Part shown: piece after piece, positions 15,365 through 23,882 of the stretch
Position numbering within the stretch: the first letter of the stretch is position 1
Layout: every line of letters begins with the position of its first letter
The notes under the pieces: generated by a model
Databases searched by the model: none
Told to the model about the DNA's origin: nothing
Seen by the model: the letters and a program-made list of their open reading frames with translations, nothing else
Source of the DNA: an uncultured bacterium
GTDB lineage: Bacteria > Cyanobacteriota > Vampirovibrionia > Gastranaerophilales > Gastranaerophilaceae
Direction of reading: 5' to 3'
Assembly (NCBI GenBank): GCA_900547155.1
Contig: URFH01000029.1
Span: 1-35,348 of the forward strand
DNA length: 35,348 nucleotides
Program-made: the position numbers and the translations under genes

Positions 15365-16273
15365 TTATACCTGCAAGTGTTTTTTAATTGATAAAAAGCT
15401 TCCGCCTGCTCCGAAGCCTATTGCTATTATAAATAATACCAGAATTACTATGTTGTTTGCAAGTACGGGCGAAGGAACCACGAAAAATTCATGTACTTTC
15501 AAAAGCCCGTTATGCGCCGCGTTTATTGGGATAAGGGCAATCAAAGCCCCCAAAAATCCGTAAATTGCCCCCTGCAAAATCAAAGGAATTTTGATATACC
15601 AGTTGCTGACGCCCATAAGCCGCATTATCTCAATTTCGTCCTTTCTGGACTGGATAACAAGCTGAATTGTGTTGTTTATGATGGTAATAGTCAGCATAGC
15701 AACAAGAATCACCACAATAAGGGTTATCGTATGCACGACATTGTTAAACATCTGCATTTTTTTTGCGATATCCTGCGCGTAATTCATATCCTCGACGGTT
15801 TTGTACTTCTTTATTTCATTGAAAACGATATTTATGTTTTCAGGCTTGTCTACTTTTACATGCAAAGTGTCAGGAAGCGGGTTTTCCATATCGGGAACAT
15901 CGATTTCACGCCTTAAATCGTTCCAGGAATGCTCTTTCGGGATTACTTTTACCCTTTCAACATGCTGTATTTCCCTTATCTGGGCGGCAACATCGTTAGG
16001 AGCTGCCTGCGGTTTCAAATATACAGAAATCTCAAGCGCATTTCCGAGCTCTGACACAAACGAAGACAAAGAAAGCGTCGTTCTGAAAAGAGCGCCGAAA
16101 ATAGACAAAATAGCTGCCATAGTTGTGATAATAGCAAGGTTTATCCAGCCTGTGCGCCTGATTCCGTTGATAGTTTCAAGCCCGATTCGATAAACAATAC
16201 GAAGTTCGTAAAGCCAATCCTTCGGAATATGTGATTTTACTGTTTTTTTTATGTTCTTTTTTATCTCATTCAT
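15365..16273 (-). CDS. ftsX: Cell division protein FtsX
   Basis: FtsX is the membrane subunit of the FtsEX complex, which activates peptidoglycan hydrolases at the septum. From the chosen start the protein has 302 residues: a cytoplasmic lead, TM1 (about 44-64), an extracytoplasmic loop, TM2 (182-206), TM3 (229-250) and TM4 (272-294). It has the family SRKDEIEIMRLMGVSNWYIK block before TM3. I prefer the ATG at 16273, which overlaps the ftsE stop by 8 bp with AGG well placed upstream. The ATG at 16291 would add six residues but has a poor ribosome-binding site. Confidence 0.92.
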   Translation of the reverse strand: MNEIKKNIKKTVKSHIPKDWLYELRIVYRIGLETINGIRRTGWINLAIITTMAAILSIFGALFRTTLSLSSFVSELGNALEISVYLKPQAAPNDVAAQIREIQHVERVKVIPKEHSWNDLRREIDVPDMENPLPDTLHVKVDKPENINIVFNEIKKYKTVEDMNYAQDIAKKMQMFNNVVHTITLIVVILVAMLTITIINNTIQLVIQSRKDEIEIMRLMGVSNWYIKIPLILQGAIYGFLGALIALIPINAAHNGLLKVHEFFVVPSPVLANNIVILVLFIIAIGFGAGGSFLSIKKHLQV

Positions 16274-16940
16274 AAGTACCTGCTTGTACATCTCTGACTA
16301 TTTGACCGTCTTCAAGGGTGAGAACCCTTTTTCTGAAATAATTAACCATCGCATGGTCATGGGTGGAAACTATCACAGTAATCCCTTTCTGGTTAATCTG
16401 GTCGAGAATCTGCATAATTTCCATGGAATTGTTCGGGTCGAGGTTGCCCGTAGGCTCATCCGCAATCAAAATCGGCGGCCCGTTTACGATTGCCCGCGCA
16501 ATGCTGACGCGCTGCTGCTCTCCGCCCGAAAGTTCCGTAGGTTTAAACTTCATTTTGTCGCTCAAACCAACAACTTTCAGCGCACCCGTAACCCTTGCTT
16601 CAATTTCTTTTGAGCTCATCCCGAGCGTTCTGATTACATAGGCGCAATTGTCGTAAACGCTTTGATTATTCAAGAGTTTGTAATCCTGAAACACAATTCC
16701 CATGCACCTTCTCAGGTTTGGAACCTGTTCGGGAGGCAAATTTGCGATATTTTTCGCACCAATGATTACGCTTCCGGTCGTCGGAGTTTCCTCCTTGTAC
16801 AAAAGCTTCATCAGCGTGGATTTTCCGGCGCCTGACGGGCCTGTAATGAAAACAAACTCGCCGGACATTATATCCAGATTGATATTTTTCAGCGCGTAGT
16901 TGTTTTTATATTTTTTGGTAACACCTCGAAGTTGTATCAT
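16266..16940 (-). CDS. ftsE: Cell division ATP-binding protein FtsE
   Basis: FtsE is the ABC ATPase that energises FtsX. The 224-residue product has Walker [10 protein letters not shown] (34-42), the Q-loop at Q85 ([10 protein letters not shown]), signature LSGGEQQR (137-144), Walker B ILIADE (157-162) and the switch histidine in VSTHDH. The opening [21 protein letters not shown] and the [13 protein letters not shown] segment are typical of FtsE rather than other ABC proteins. AGGA six to eight bases before the ATG supports the start. It is 22 bp after the transketolase C-subunit gene and overlaps ftsX. Confidence 0.96.
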   Translation of the reverse strand: MIQLRGVTKKYKNNYALKNINLDIMSGEFVFITGPSGAGKSTLMKLLYKEETPTTGSVIIGAKNIANLPPEQVPNLRRCMGIVFQDYKLLNNQSVYDNCAYVIRTLGMSSKEIEARVTGALKVVGLSDKMKFKPTELSGGEQQRVSIARAIVNGPPILIADEPTGNLDPNNSMEIMQILDQINQKGITVIVSTHDHAMVNYFRKRVLTLEDGQIVRDVQAGTYE

Positions 16941-16962
16941 ATAATTTTCCTAATTTTTTCTG

Positions 16963-17922
16963 TTATTTTAAGTAATTTTTGATGGTTTGAGCAAGTTTTT
17001 CACCTGTCAGCCCGTAAAAATTCATAAGTTCCCTTTGTTCCCCGCTCTGCCCGAACTGGTCGTTTATGCCGATTCTTTTGACTTTTACGGGATAATTTTC
17101 GCACAAAGTTTCACAAACAGCCGAGCCGAGCCCGCCGATTATTGAATGGTTTTCGATTGTGATAACATGATTTGTTTTTTTTGCTGATTTAACCAGCGTT
17201 TGCGCGTCAACAGGCTTGACAACGGGCATATGGATAATTTCCGCGCTGATTCCGTCATTTTCGAGCAATTGCGCACAATCCAGCGCCTCAACAAGCGTTT
17301 CGCCGTTCGTAACAAGCGTCACATCCTTACCCTCTTTTACAACAAGCGCCTTTTTCGGGTCAAATTTGTAAGTTTCGGGGTCAAAAAGGTTCGGAACATT
17401 TGTCCGCGCAAGCCTTATGTATACAGGGCCGTCATATTCTGCAGCAAATTTAATCACTTCACGGGTTTCGGTGCAATCTGCGGGCACAATAACCATCATA
17501 TTCGGAATATCACGCATAATCGCAATATCCTCAAGCGCCTGATGGCTTGCGCCGTCCTCGCCGACAGTGATTCCGCCGTGCGTAGCGACGATTTTTACGT
17601 TAAAACGGGGATAACAGATGGAATTTCTAATCTGTTCCCACGCACGCCCCGTCGCAAACATCGCAAAAGTTGAAACAAACGGGATTTTGCCGGTCGTGGA
17701 AAGCCCTGCTGCCGTAGTCATTGCGTCCTGCTCGGCAATGCCCATATTAAAAAATCTTTCAGGGAATTCCTTCCCGAACATCGCAGTTTGGGTGGAACAT
17801 GAAAGGTCAGCGTCGAGAGCGACGATATTCGGGTTCTTTTTCCCGAGCTCAACGAGCGTTTTTCCGTATTCCGCGCGGATGGATTTTTTTTCTCTGTCTT
17901 TGCCCTGTAAGATTTTAATCAT
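16963..17922 (-). CDS. Transketolase, C-terminal subunit
   Basis: This is the second half of a split transketolase, carrying the pyrimidine-binding and C-terminal domains. The 319-residue product has the catalytic glutamate in FNMGIAEQDAMTTAAGL (E64), the FVSTFAMFATGRAWEQIRNSI stretch, THGGITVGEDGASHQALEDIA and PADCTETREVIKFAA. It pairs with the gene immediately upstream to form the active heterotetramer of the non-oxidative pentose phosphate pathway. AAGGG six bases before the ATG is a good ribosome-binding site, and a 30-bp gap separates the two halves. It could instead be a related thiamine-diphosphate enzyme such as a DXS-like protein, but the length and pairing argue for transketolase. 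Confidence 0.9.
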   Translation of the reverse strand: MIKILQGKDREKKSIRAEYGKTLVELGKKNPNIVALDADLSCSTQTAMFGKEFPERFFNMGIAEQDAMTTAAGLSTTGKIPFVSTFAMFATGRAWEQIRNSICYPRFNVKIVATHGGITVGEDGASHQALEDIAIMRDIPNMMVIVPADCTETREVIKFAAEYDGPVYIRLARTNVPNLFDPETYKFDPKKALVVKEGKDVTLVTNGETLVEALDCAQLLENDGISAEIIHMPVVKPVDAQTLVKSAKKTNHVITIENHSIIGGLGSAVCETLCENYPVKVKRIGINDQFGQSGEQRELMNFYGLTGEKLAQTIKNYLK

Positions 17923-17952
17923 TTTATGCCCTTTTTAATTGTGTTCAGGTTT

Positions 17953-18789
17953 TTATGCGAGTTCTGCCATTGCTTTTGCAAAATCTTCGTCATTCGGCGC
18001 TTTTCCGTGCCAGCCGCAGTTGTTTTCCATAAATGAAACGCCCTTGCCCTTGACCGTTTCAGCGATTATTGCGGTGGGTCTGTCCATTGTTTTTGCAGAT
18101 TGAACCGCATCGAAAATTTCTTCAACATTATGCCCGTCAATATTAATAACATTCCAGCCGAATGCCTCAAATTTCTCATCCAATGGCTCAATCGACTTCA
18201 CTTCGCAGGTGCAGCCGTCGATTTGGAGTTTATTTTTATCAATAAAAGCAATAAGGTTGTTCAAATTGTGGTGAGAAGCGTTCATAATTGCCTCCCAGAT
18301 ACTTCCCTCCTGCATTTCGCCGTCACCGACGAGAACAAAAACGTTTGCCGGATTTTTATCCAGTTTCAAGCCCAAAGCCACGCCGCACGCCATAGAAAGC
18401 CCCTGTCCGAGCGAGCCGGTTGATACTTCAATGCCTTTCAAATGGCGGCAGGACGGGTGCCCCTGAAGTCTTGTGCCGAGTTTTCTGAAAGTCAGCAGTT
18501 CCTCTTTCGGAAAATACCCGCATTCTGCAAGAATCGAGTAAAGTGCAGCAGAAGCGTGCCCTTTTGAAAGGATAAAACGGTCACGATTTTGAAAATCCGG
18601 CGATTTATCCCACTCTGGGCTGTGATTCATGCAGAATTTATACAAAACCGCAAGAATTTCGACCGCGCTCAGGTTTCCGCCCGGATGTCCGGATTTTGCC
18701 GCATGAATCATCGAGAGAATATCTTTTCTCATTTCGCGGCAGAGTTTGTTGAGTTCTTCTATTTGAGAAGGTAAAAGCTGATTGTTCAT
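17953..18789 (-). CDS. Transketolase, N-terminal subunit
   Basis: This is the thiamine-diphosphate-binding half of a split transketolase. In 278 residues it shows SGHPGGNLSAVEILAVLY (33-50), ILSKGHASAALYSIL, GSLGQGLSMACGVALG, and the thiamine-diphosphate motif GDGEMQEGSIWEA at 155-167, closing with N186 in IDKNKLQ. Its ATG overlaps the stop codon of the WecG-family gene as TAATG. Splitting into two genes is common in archaea and some anaerobic bacteria. Together with gapA nearby, it fits central sugar metabolism, but the two loci are on separate transcripts. Confidence 0.93.
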   Translation of the reverse strand: MNNQLLPSQIEELNKLCREMRKDILSMIHAAKSGHPGGNLSAVEILAVLYKFCMNHSPEWDKSPDFQNRDRFILSKGHASAALYSILAECGYFPKEELLTFRKLGTRLQGHPSCRHLKGIEVSTGSLGQGLSMACGVALGLKLDKNPANVFVLVGDGEMQEGSIWEAIMNASHHNLNNLIAFIDKNKLQIDGCTCEVKSIEPLDEKFEAFGWNVINIDGHNVEEIFDAVQSAKTMDRPTAIIAETVKGKGVSFMENNCGWHGKAPNDEDFAKAMAELA

Positions 18790-19544
18790 TAATAACCCTT
18801 TTTTTGCAAGACTGAATCTATTATAACCCTAATCAGGAACAAAGGCAAAGCAGGAAATATGCGTTTGAACCTTTGGGGCTCTTTTACGGTTCGATAAAGC
18901 CATTCGAGCCCGAGTTTTTGATAAATTTCCGGCGCTCTTTTCACAACCCCCGACCAAACGTCGAAACTTCCGCCCACACCGACAAATACGGCTTCAGGCA
19001 TTGATTTTTTCAACTCCTGAATCATAAATTCCTGCTTTGGCGCCCCGAGAGCAACAAAAACAGCCTTTGGTGCAGCCTGCGTCATTTCGGATTTTATGTT
19101 TTCCTCATCTTCTTTGGAAAAATAGCCGTTTCGGGCATAAACTATGTTAAGGTTTTCAAATTCTTTTAAAAGATTTGTTTTTGCTTTTTGAACAATTTCC
19201 TCTTTTGCACCCAGAAGTGCAATCGGAAAGCCGTTTTTTGCACAAATGGCTATGAGCTTTTTTGAATACTCAATTCCGGGGATATTTTGCTGATTTATTC
19301 CGTTTATTTTTAGCGCGAGCTTAATCCCCACGCCGTCAGGGATTACGAGTTCGGCATTGTTCAATACAGCGGCAAAATCCGGATTTTTTTTGGCAATTTC
19401 AATCATTTCAGGGTTAATAGTCACGACCTGAAAGCCGCTGCCCTGTTTGAGCCGTTCTTCGCTAAACTCCAGCGCCCCGTCAAACGTCATCAAGTCAACT
19501 CCGAACCCGAGGATTTTCGCCTGTTTTCTTTCTCCGTTGTTCAT
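18789..19544 (-). CDS. WecG/TagA/CpsF-family glycosyltransferase
   Basis: GT26-family enzymes transfer a sugar to a lipid-linked acceptor in wall teichoic acid, enterobacterial common antigen or capsule synthesis. The 251-residue product shows GFGVDLMTFDGALEF, VVTINPEMIEIAKKN, the catalytic-aspartate region LVIPDGVGIKLAL, VFVALGAPKQEFMIQ, GVGGSFDVWSGVVKRAPEIYQ and the C-terminal GLEWLYRTVKEPQRFKR. The reading frame extends upstream to 19700, but that part would be translated from an intergenic GC-rich palindrome, so I start at the ATG at 19544. It overlaps the transketolase N gene by one base (TAATG). Its acceptor cannot be told. Confidence 0.88.
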   Translation of the reverse strand: MNNGERKQAKILGFGVDLMTFDGALEFSEERLKQGSGFQVVTINPEMIEIAKKNPDFAAVLNNAELVIPDGVGIKLALKINGINQQNIPGIEYSKKLIAICAKNGFPIALLGAKEEIVQKAKTNLLKEFENLNIVYARNGYFSKEDEENIKSEMTQAAPKAVFVALGAPKQEFMIQELKKSMPEAVFVGVGGSFDVWSGVVKRAPEIYQKLGLEWLYRTVKEPQRFKRIFPALPLFLIRVIIDSVLQKKGY

Positions 19545-19598
19545 AAGTCTTATTTTATATAAATATGGGTTCGCTTGCAAGCAAAATGTCAGTTTCGT

Positions 19599-19633
19599 CC
19601 CCCACCCCGCCCCTCCCCGAGCTGGGGAGGGGG
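19599..19633. repeat. GC-rich palindromic repeat, copy 2
   Basis: CCCCTCCCC (19610-19618), GAGCT, GGGGAGGGG (19624-19632) is a perfect 9-bp palindrome, preceded by CCCCACCCCG as in the copy at 6465. Translated on the minus strand it gives the spurious ARGGAGWG peptide that extends the WecG-family frame. Confidence 0.65.
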
Positions 19634-19690
19634 CAACTATCCCCCAAAATGCTCTAAATCCCAAAAAAATCAAACACATCCTCAAGAAAA

Positions 19691-19773
19691 GTAAAAACAT
19701 GGAATAATTTATTTTTCGACGCCTATGAGCGAAGCGAATCGAGCTAGAAAAATGAATTATTCCATGTTTTTAC
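19691..19773. repeat. Long hairpin element, copy 1 (27-bp stem, conserved loop)
   Basis: The left arm 19691-19717 pairs with 19747-19773 at 26 of 27 positions; the exception would be a G-U pair in RNA. The 29-nt loop (19718-19746) contains gcgaatcgag. Two more elements (22965-23050, inverted; 26606-26689) share the loop core and the inner TTTATTTT/AAAAATGAAT stem but have different outer stems. Flanking TTACGC follows the right arm. Confidence 0.8.
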
Positions 19774-19797
19774 GCCCCGCATTAACAACAAACTATT

Positions 19798-19836
19798 AAA
19801 AAAACAGACACTTCCCGAAGAAAATGCCTGTTTTTC
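19798..19836 (-). terminator. gapA rho-independent terminator
   Basis: Read on the minus strand, AACAGGCATTTTC pairs imperfectly with GAAGTGTCTGTT around TTCG, followed by a run of seven T. It sits 19 bases past the gapA stop codon. Confidence 0.75.
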
Positions 19837-19854
19837 AAATATATTAACTGAAAA

Positions 19855-20865
<1,011 letters not shown>

Positions 20866-20905
20866 TTAGCTCCTCTTCTTTACTAAAAGTTTTTACTACT
20901 CCACA

Positions 20906-20934
20906 TTTATAATTCAAACATGAACCTGAATCAA
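20906..20934 (-). promoter_or_regulatory. gapA promoter
   Basis: On the minus strand TTGATT (20934-20929), a 17-base spacer and TATAAA (20911-20906) lie 43 bases before the ATG. The -35 matches four of six, the -10 five of six, and spacing is ideal. Confidence 0.75.
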
Positions 20935-20965
20935 GTTTTAAAAAAACCTGCAGCTACGCGCTCAA

Positions 20966-21331
20966 TCATGAATTCAATTTTTCAAACGCCTGCTGGGCAT
21001 ATTGCTGGCGGGCGTAGAAATTTTTGTATTTTTGCTCTGCTTTTTGAAAAGCCTGAAGCTTTTTTCTTTGTTTTTCGGCTGCTTGAAACTGGTCTAAGCC
21101 GCCAAAACGATATTGTATTTTTGCCGACAAAAGAGCTTTTCTAGCTGATTCCATTTCTTTTTCTAGCTTTTCAAGTTTTGGCTCATAAAGAATTTCTTTC
21201 GCATTCTCTTTCAAATTCCCCATGACCGGCTCAGATTTTTTATTAAATTCCTCAACAGCCTCTTTGAAAGCCTTTTTCCCTTTTCTGTAGGCGTTTTTAA
21301 AGATATCGGTGTCAATATTTTTAATATTCAT
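20966..21331 (-). CDS. Small coiled-coil hypothetical protein, 121 residues
   Basis: I do not recognise it. It is strongly charged and almost wholly helical. Residues 45-110 look like a coiled coil (EPKLEKLEKEMESARKALLS, then DQFQAAEKQRKKLQAFQKAE). It has no membrane segment or signal peptide. AAGGAG lies six bases before the ATG at 21331, a perfect ribosome-binding site. The gene is 103 bp upstream of gapA on the same strand but appears to have a separate promoter, and it is divergent from gatB. Its role is unknown. Confidence 0.75.
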   Translation of the reverse strand: MNIKNIDTDIFKNAYRKGKKAFKEAVEEFNKKSEPVMGNLKENAKEILYEPKLEKLEKEMESARKALLSAKIQYRFGGLDQFQAAEKQRKKLQAFQKAEQKYKNFYARQQYAQQAFEKLNS

Positions 21332-21426
21332 GAAAATCTCCTTGCGGTTAATTATAAAACAGGTGAAAAAAATTTTTGCTATCTTTGTGTTAAAATTTTA
21401 ATCAAATAATAGAAAAAGAGGAAGCT

Positions 21427-22872
21427 ATGACGGATTTAAGAGATAAATATGAAGTAGTTATCGGGCTTGAGGTTCATGCCCAACTGAAAACAAAGTCGAA
21501 AATTTTTGCACCGGACAGCACGGAATTCGGTGCTGACCCCAATACGCACACAAGCCCAATCACACTGGGAATGCCGGGCGTTTTGCCGGTTTTGAACAAA
21601 GAATGTGTTAATATGGGCATACTTCTGGGATTGGCATTAAATTGTGAAATCCCCGCACGCTGCAAATTCGACAGAAAACAGTATTTTTACCCCGATTTGC
21701 CGAAAGGATACCAGATTTCACAATACGATGAGCCGATTTGCATAAACGGTCACATTGACGTAAAAGGCAAAAGAATCGGCATAACCCGCGCCCACCTTGA
21801 AGAAGACGCCGGAAAACTCGTCCATGCTGGCGCTGACGGCATTGCGGGCTCGATTTATTCGCTCGTTGACCTCAACAGAGCCGGAACACCGCTTTTAGAA
21901 ATCGTTTCAGAGCCTGATATGCGCTCAAGCGAAGAAGCAAGAAATTATATGGAAGAATTACGCAATATTGTGCGCTACATCGGCGTTTGCGACGGAAACC
22001 TTGAAGAGGGCTCAATGAGATGCGACGCAAACATCTCGATTATGCCCAAAGGCAGCAAAGAATTCGGCACACGCGCTGAAATCAAGAACATAAACAGCTT
22101 TTCTGCACTTCAAAGAGCAATCGAGTACGAAATCGACCGCCAGATTGAAATTGTCGAAGAGGGCGGCGAGGTTGTTCAGGAAACCCGTCTCTGGGACGAC
22201 AACCAGAAAGTCACAAAATCCATGAGAAGCAAGGAAGACGCGAATGATTACCGCTATTTCCCCGAGCCGGATTTAATGCCTGTTGAAATTTCGCGCGAAT
22301 GGGTCGAAGAAGTCCGTTCAAAAATGCCCGAGCTGCCCGAACAGAAAAGAAAACGCTACGAATCGCTCGGTTTGAGCGCTTATGACGCAAATGTAATGGT
22401 TGACCAGATGGAAACTGCGCTTTTCTACGACAAAGTTCTGAAACTCGGCGCAGATTACAGAATTGCCAACAACCTGCTTGTAGGCGACATTACGGCTTAT
22501 CTGAAAGAGAACAACATCACAATTAACGAAACAAAACTCCGGCCGGAATCACTTGCTGAGCTTGTTAATTTGATAGAAAAAGGCACTATTTCAAACAATA
22601 TCGCGAAAAAACTCATCCCGTCGCTTTTAAAAGACGGCGGAAGCGCAAAAGAGATGGTGGAAAAGCAGGGATTGAGCGTAATTTCCGACGAGGGCGCAAT
22701 AAAAGACGCAATTGCAAAGGTAATTGAAGCAAATCCCTCGCAGGTTGAAGCGTACAGAGGCGGAAAACAGCAGCTGTTCGGCTTCTTTGTCGGTCAGGTT
22801 ATGAAAGAAACCAAAGGGCGCGCTAATCCGCAGGTTATTAACAAGCTTTTGAAAGAAATGCTTGAAGCATAG
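21427..22872 (+). CDS. gatB: Aspartyl/glutamyl-tRNA amidotransferase subunit B
   Basis: GatB activates Glu-tRNA-Gln (and often Asp-tRNA-Asn) for amidation by GatA within the GatCAB complex. The 481-residue product has YEVVIGLEVHAQLKTKSKIF, the PDLPKGYQISQYDEPIC block, the ITRAHLEEDAGKLVH signature, VDLNRAGTPLLEIVSEPD, and the C-terminal tRNA-binding tail domain ending KGRANPQVINKLLKEMLEA. GAGG lies five bases before the ATG. gatA and gatC are not nearby, so the complex is encoded at more than one locus. Promoter candidates at 21376-21404 and 21385-21412 are weak. Confidence 0.97.
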   Translation: MTDLRDKYEVVIGLEVHAQLKTKSKIFAPDSTEFGADPNTHTSPITLGMPGVLPVLNKECVNMGILLGLALNCEIPARCKFDRKQYFYPDLPKGYQISQYDEPICINGHIDVKGKRIGITRAHLEEDAGKLVHAGADGIAGSIYSLVDLNRAGTPLLEIVSEPDMRSSEEARNYMEELRNIVRYIGVCDGNLEEGSMRCDANISIMPKGSKEFGTRAEIKNINSFSALQRAIEYEIDRQIEIVEEGGEVVQETRLWDDNQKVTKSMRSKEDANDYRYFPEPDLMPVEISREWVEEVRSKMPELPEQKRKRYESLGLSAYDANVMVDQMETALFYDKVLKLGADYRIANNLLVGDITAYLKENNITINETKLRPESLAELVNLIEKGTISNNIAKKLIPSLLKDGGSAKEMVEKQGLSVISDEGAIKDAIAKVIEANPSQVEAYRGGKQQLFGFFVGQVMKETKGRANPQVINKLLKEMLEA

Positions 22873-22914
22873 AGAAATTTGCGGCCAATTTTGTCTATTT
22901 TTCACGCCGGAAAG

Positions 22915-22938
22915 ATGCTGAAACAAGTTCAGCATGAC
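22915..22938. repeat. 8-5-8 palindromic repeat, copy 3
   Basis: ATGCTGAA, ACAAG loop, TTCAGCAT, then GAC. It lies 43 bases past the gatB stop and next to a long hairpin element. The stem differs from the other copies at paired positions only. Confidence 0.6.
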
Positions 22939-22964
22939 GCAACAAGCGCTAAAAAGCTCTCAAA

Positions 22965-23050
22965 GTAACAGGAAGTCTGAATTTATTTTTTATGCCTCGA
23001 TTCGCTCCGCTGGAATAGGTCATAAAAAATAAATTCAGACTTCCTGTTAC
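22965..23050. repeat. Long hairpin element, copy 2 (perfect 30-bp stem)
   Basis: The arms 22965-22994 and 23021-23050 are perfect inverted repeats over all 30 bases, around a 26-nt loop (22995-23020). The loop's reverse complement carries the same gcgaatcgag core as the copies at 19691 and 26606. It lies between the convergent gatB and tlyA stops and could end or protect both transcripts. There is no terminal T-run outside the stem. Confidence 0.88.
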
Positions 23051-23060
23051 GCACTCACTT

Positions 23061-23882
23061 CTAACTAAACGCCCCGTTTTCATGAGAATCTTCAACAACC
23101 CTCTCAATCGACGCAAAATCAAACTCCGCAGGCGTGTCAGAGAGCAAAACAAGATACTCAATATTTCCCGCCGGCCCTTTTATTGGCGAATATGAAAGTT
23201 TTTTCACAAAAAGCCCGATATTTTCCGCATATTCAATCACAGAGCGGATTACGGCAATATGCGTGCTCAATTCTCTCACAACTCCGTTTTTCCCGACAAA
23301 TTCTCTGCCGGCCTCAAACTGCGGCTTGATAAGCGCCATAATTTCAATATTTTCGGGCTTCATGAGCCTTTTTATGTTCTCAAGCACCTTGGTAATCGAA
23401 ATAAACGACAAATCCATCGCGCAAAAATCAGGCAGCACGTCATTTTCGCCATAAACTGCCTCCGGCGCGCAATTTTTTATATTCGTGCGCTCAACAACCT
23501 TTACACGCGGGTCATTACGCAGTTTCCAGGCAATCTGCCCGTACCCGACATCCACCGCGTAAACCTTTTTTGCGCCGGACTGCAGCATGCAGTCGGTAAA
23601 TCCGCCCGTTGATGCCCCTGCGTCCAGACAAACCCTTTCTTTGAGGTCAATTTCAAACTCTTTCACGGCTTTTTGAAGCTTCAAGCCGCCGCGCGACACA
23701 AACGGCAGGGATTTTATCTCGATTTTTGTATTTTCCTTTAATTCCAGCCCCCAGCCGGCTTTTGTAACGGTTTCGCCGTTAATTTTAACGTCCCCTGCCA
23801 TAATCGCAGCCTGCGCCTTGTTTTTTGTTTCAAAAAAACCTTTTTCAACAAGAATTTTGTCCAAACGTTCTTTTTTAGCCAT
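23061..23882 (-). CDS. tlyA: TlyA-family rRNA 2'-O-methyltransferase
   Basis: TlyA proteins methylate cytidine 2'-OH groups of 16S and/or 23S rRNA using S-adenosylmethionine. The 273-residue product has an N-terminal S4 RNA-binding domain (about 5-65: RLDKILVEKGFFETKNKAQ and VKINGETVTKAG), then a Rossmann methyltransferase domain with SRGGLKLQKAV, CLDAGASTGGFTDCML, VYAVDVGYGQ and MDLSFISITKVL, and the ALIKPQFEAGRE motif. It overlaps the tatD stop by 8 bp and is last in its operon. Members of this family are sometimes misnamed hemolysins. Confidence 0.93.
   Translation of the reverse strand: MAKKERLDKILVEKGFFETKNKAQAAIMAGDVKINGETVTKAGWGLELKENTKIEIKSLPFVSRGGLKLQKAVKEFEIDLKERVCLDAGASTGGFTDCMLQSGAKKVYAVDVGYGQIAWKLRNDPRVKVVERTNIKNCAPEAVYGENDVLPDFCAMDLSFISITKVLENIKRLMKPENIEIMALIKPQFEAGREFVGKNGVVRELSTHIAVIRSVIEYAENIGLFVKKLSYSPIKGPAGNIEYLVLLSDTPAEFDFASIERVVEDSHENGAFS

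Larger units (their letters stand above)
19545..19854. other. Intergenic region with palindrome, long hairpin and gapA terminator
   Basis: These 310 bases contain three structured elements and no supported gene: a GC-rich palindrome (19599-19633), a 27-bp-stem hairpin (19691-19773) and the gapA terminator (19798-19836). An obvious promoter for the wecG-hdod operon was not found here. Confidence 0.5.

Noticed and set aside
16274..16291. Upstream ATG for ftsX giving 308 residues
   Set aside because: The ribosome-binding site is poor and the overlap with ftsE would be 26 bp; the ATG at 16273 with AGG upstream and an 8-bp overlap is more typical.
19545..19700. N-terminal extension of the WecG-family protein
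   Set aside because: The extension is encoded by a GC-rich palindromic repeat and ends in the hairpin element; family members begin near MNNGERKQAKILGFGVD.
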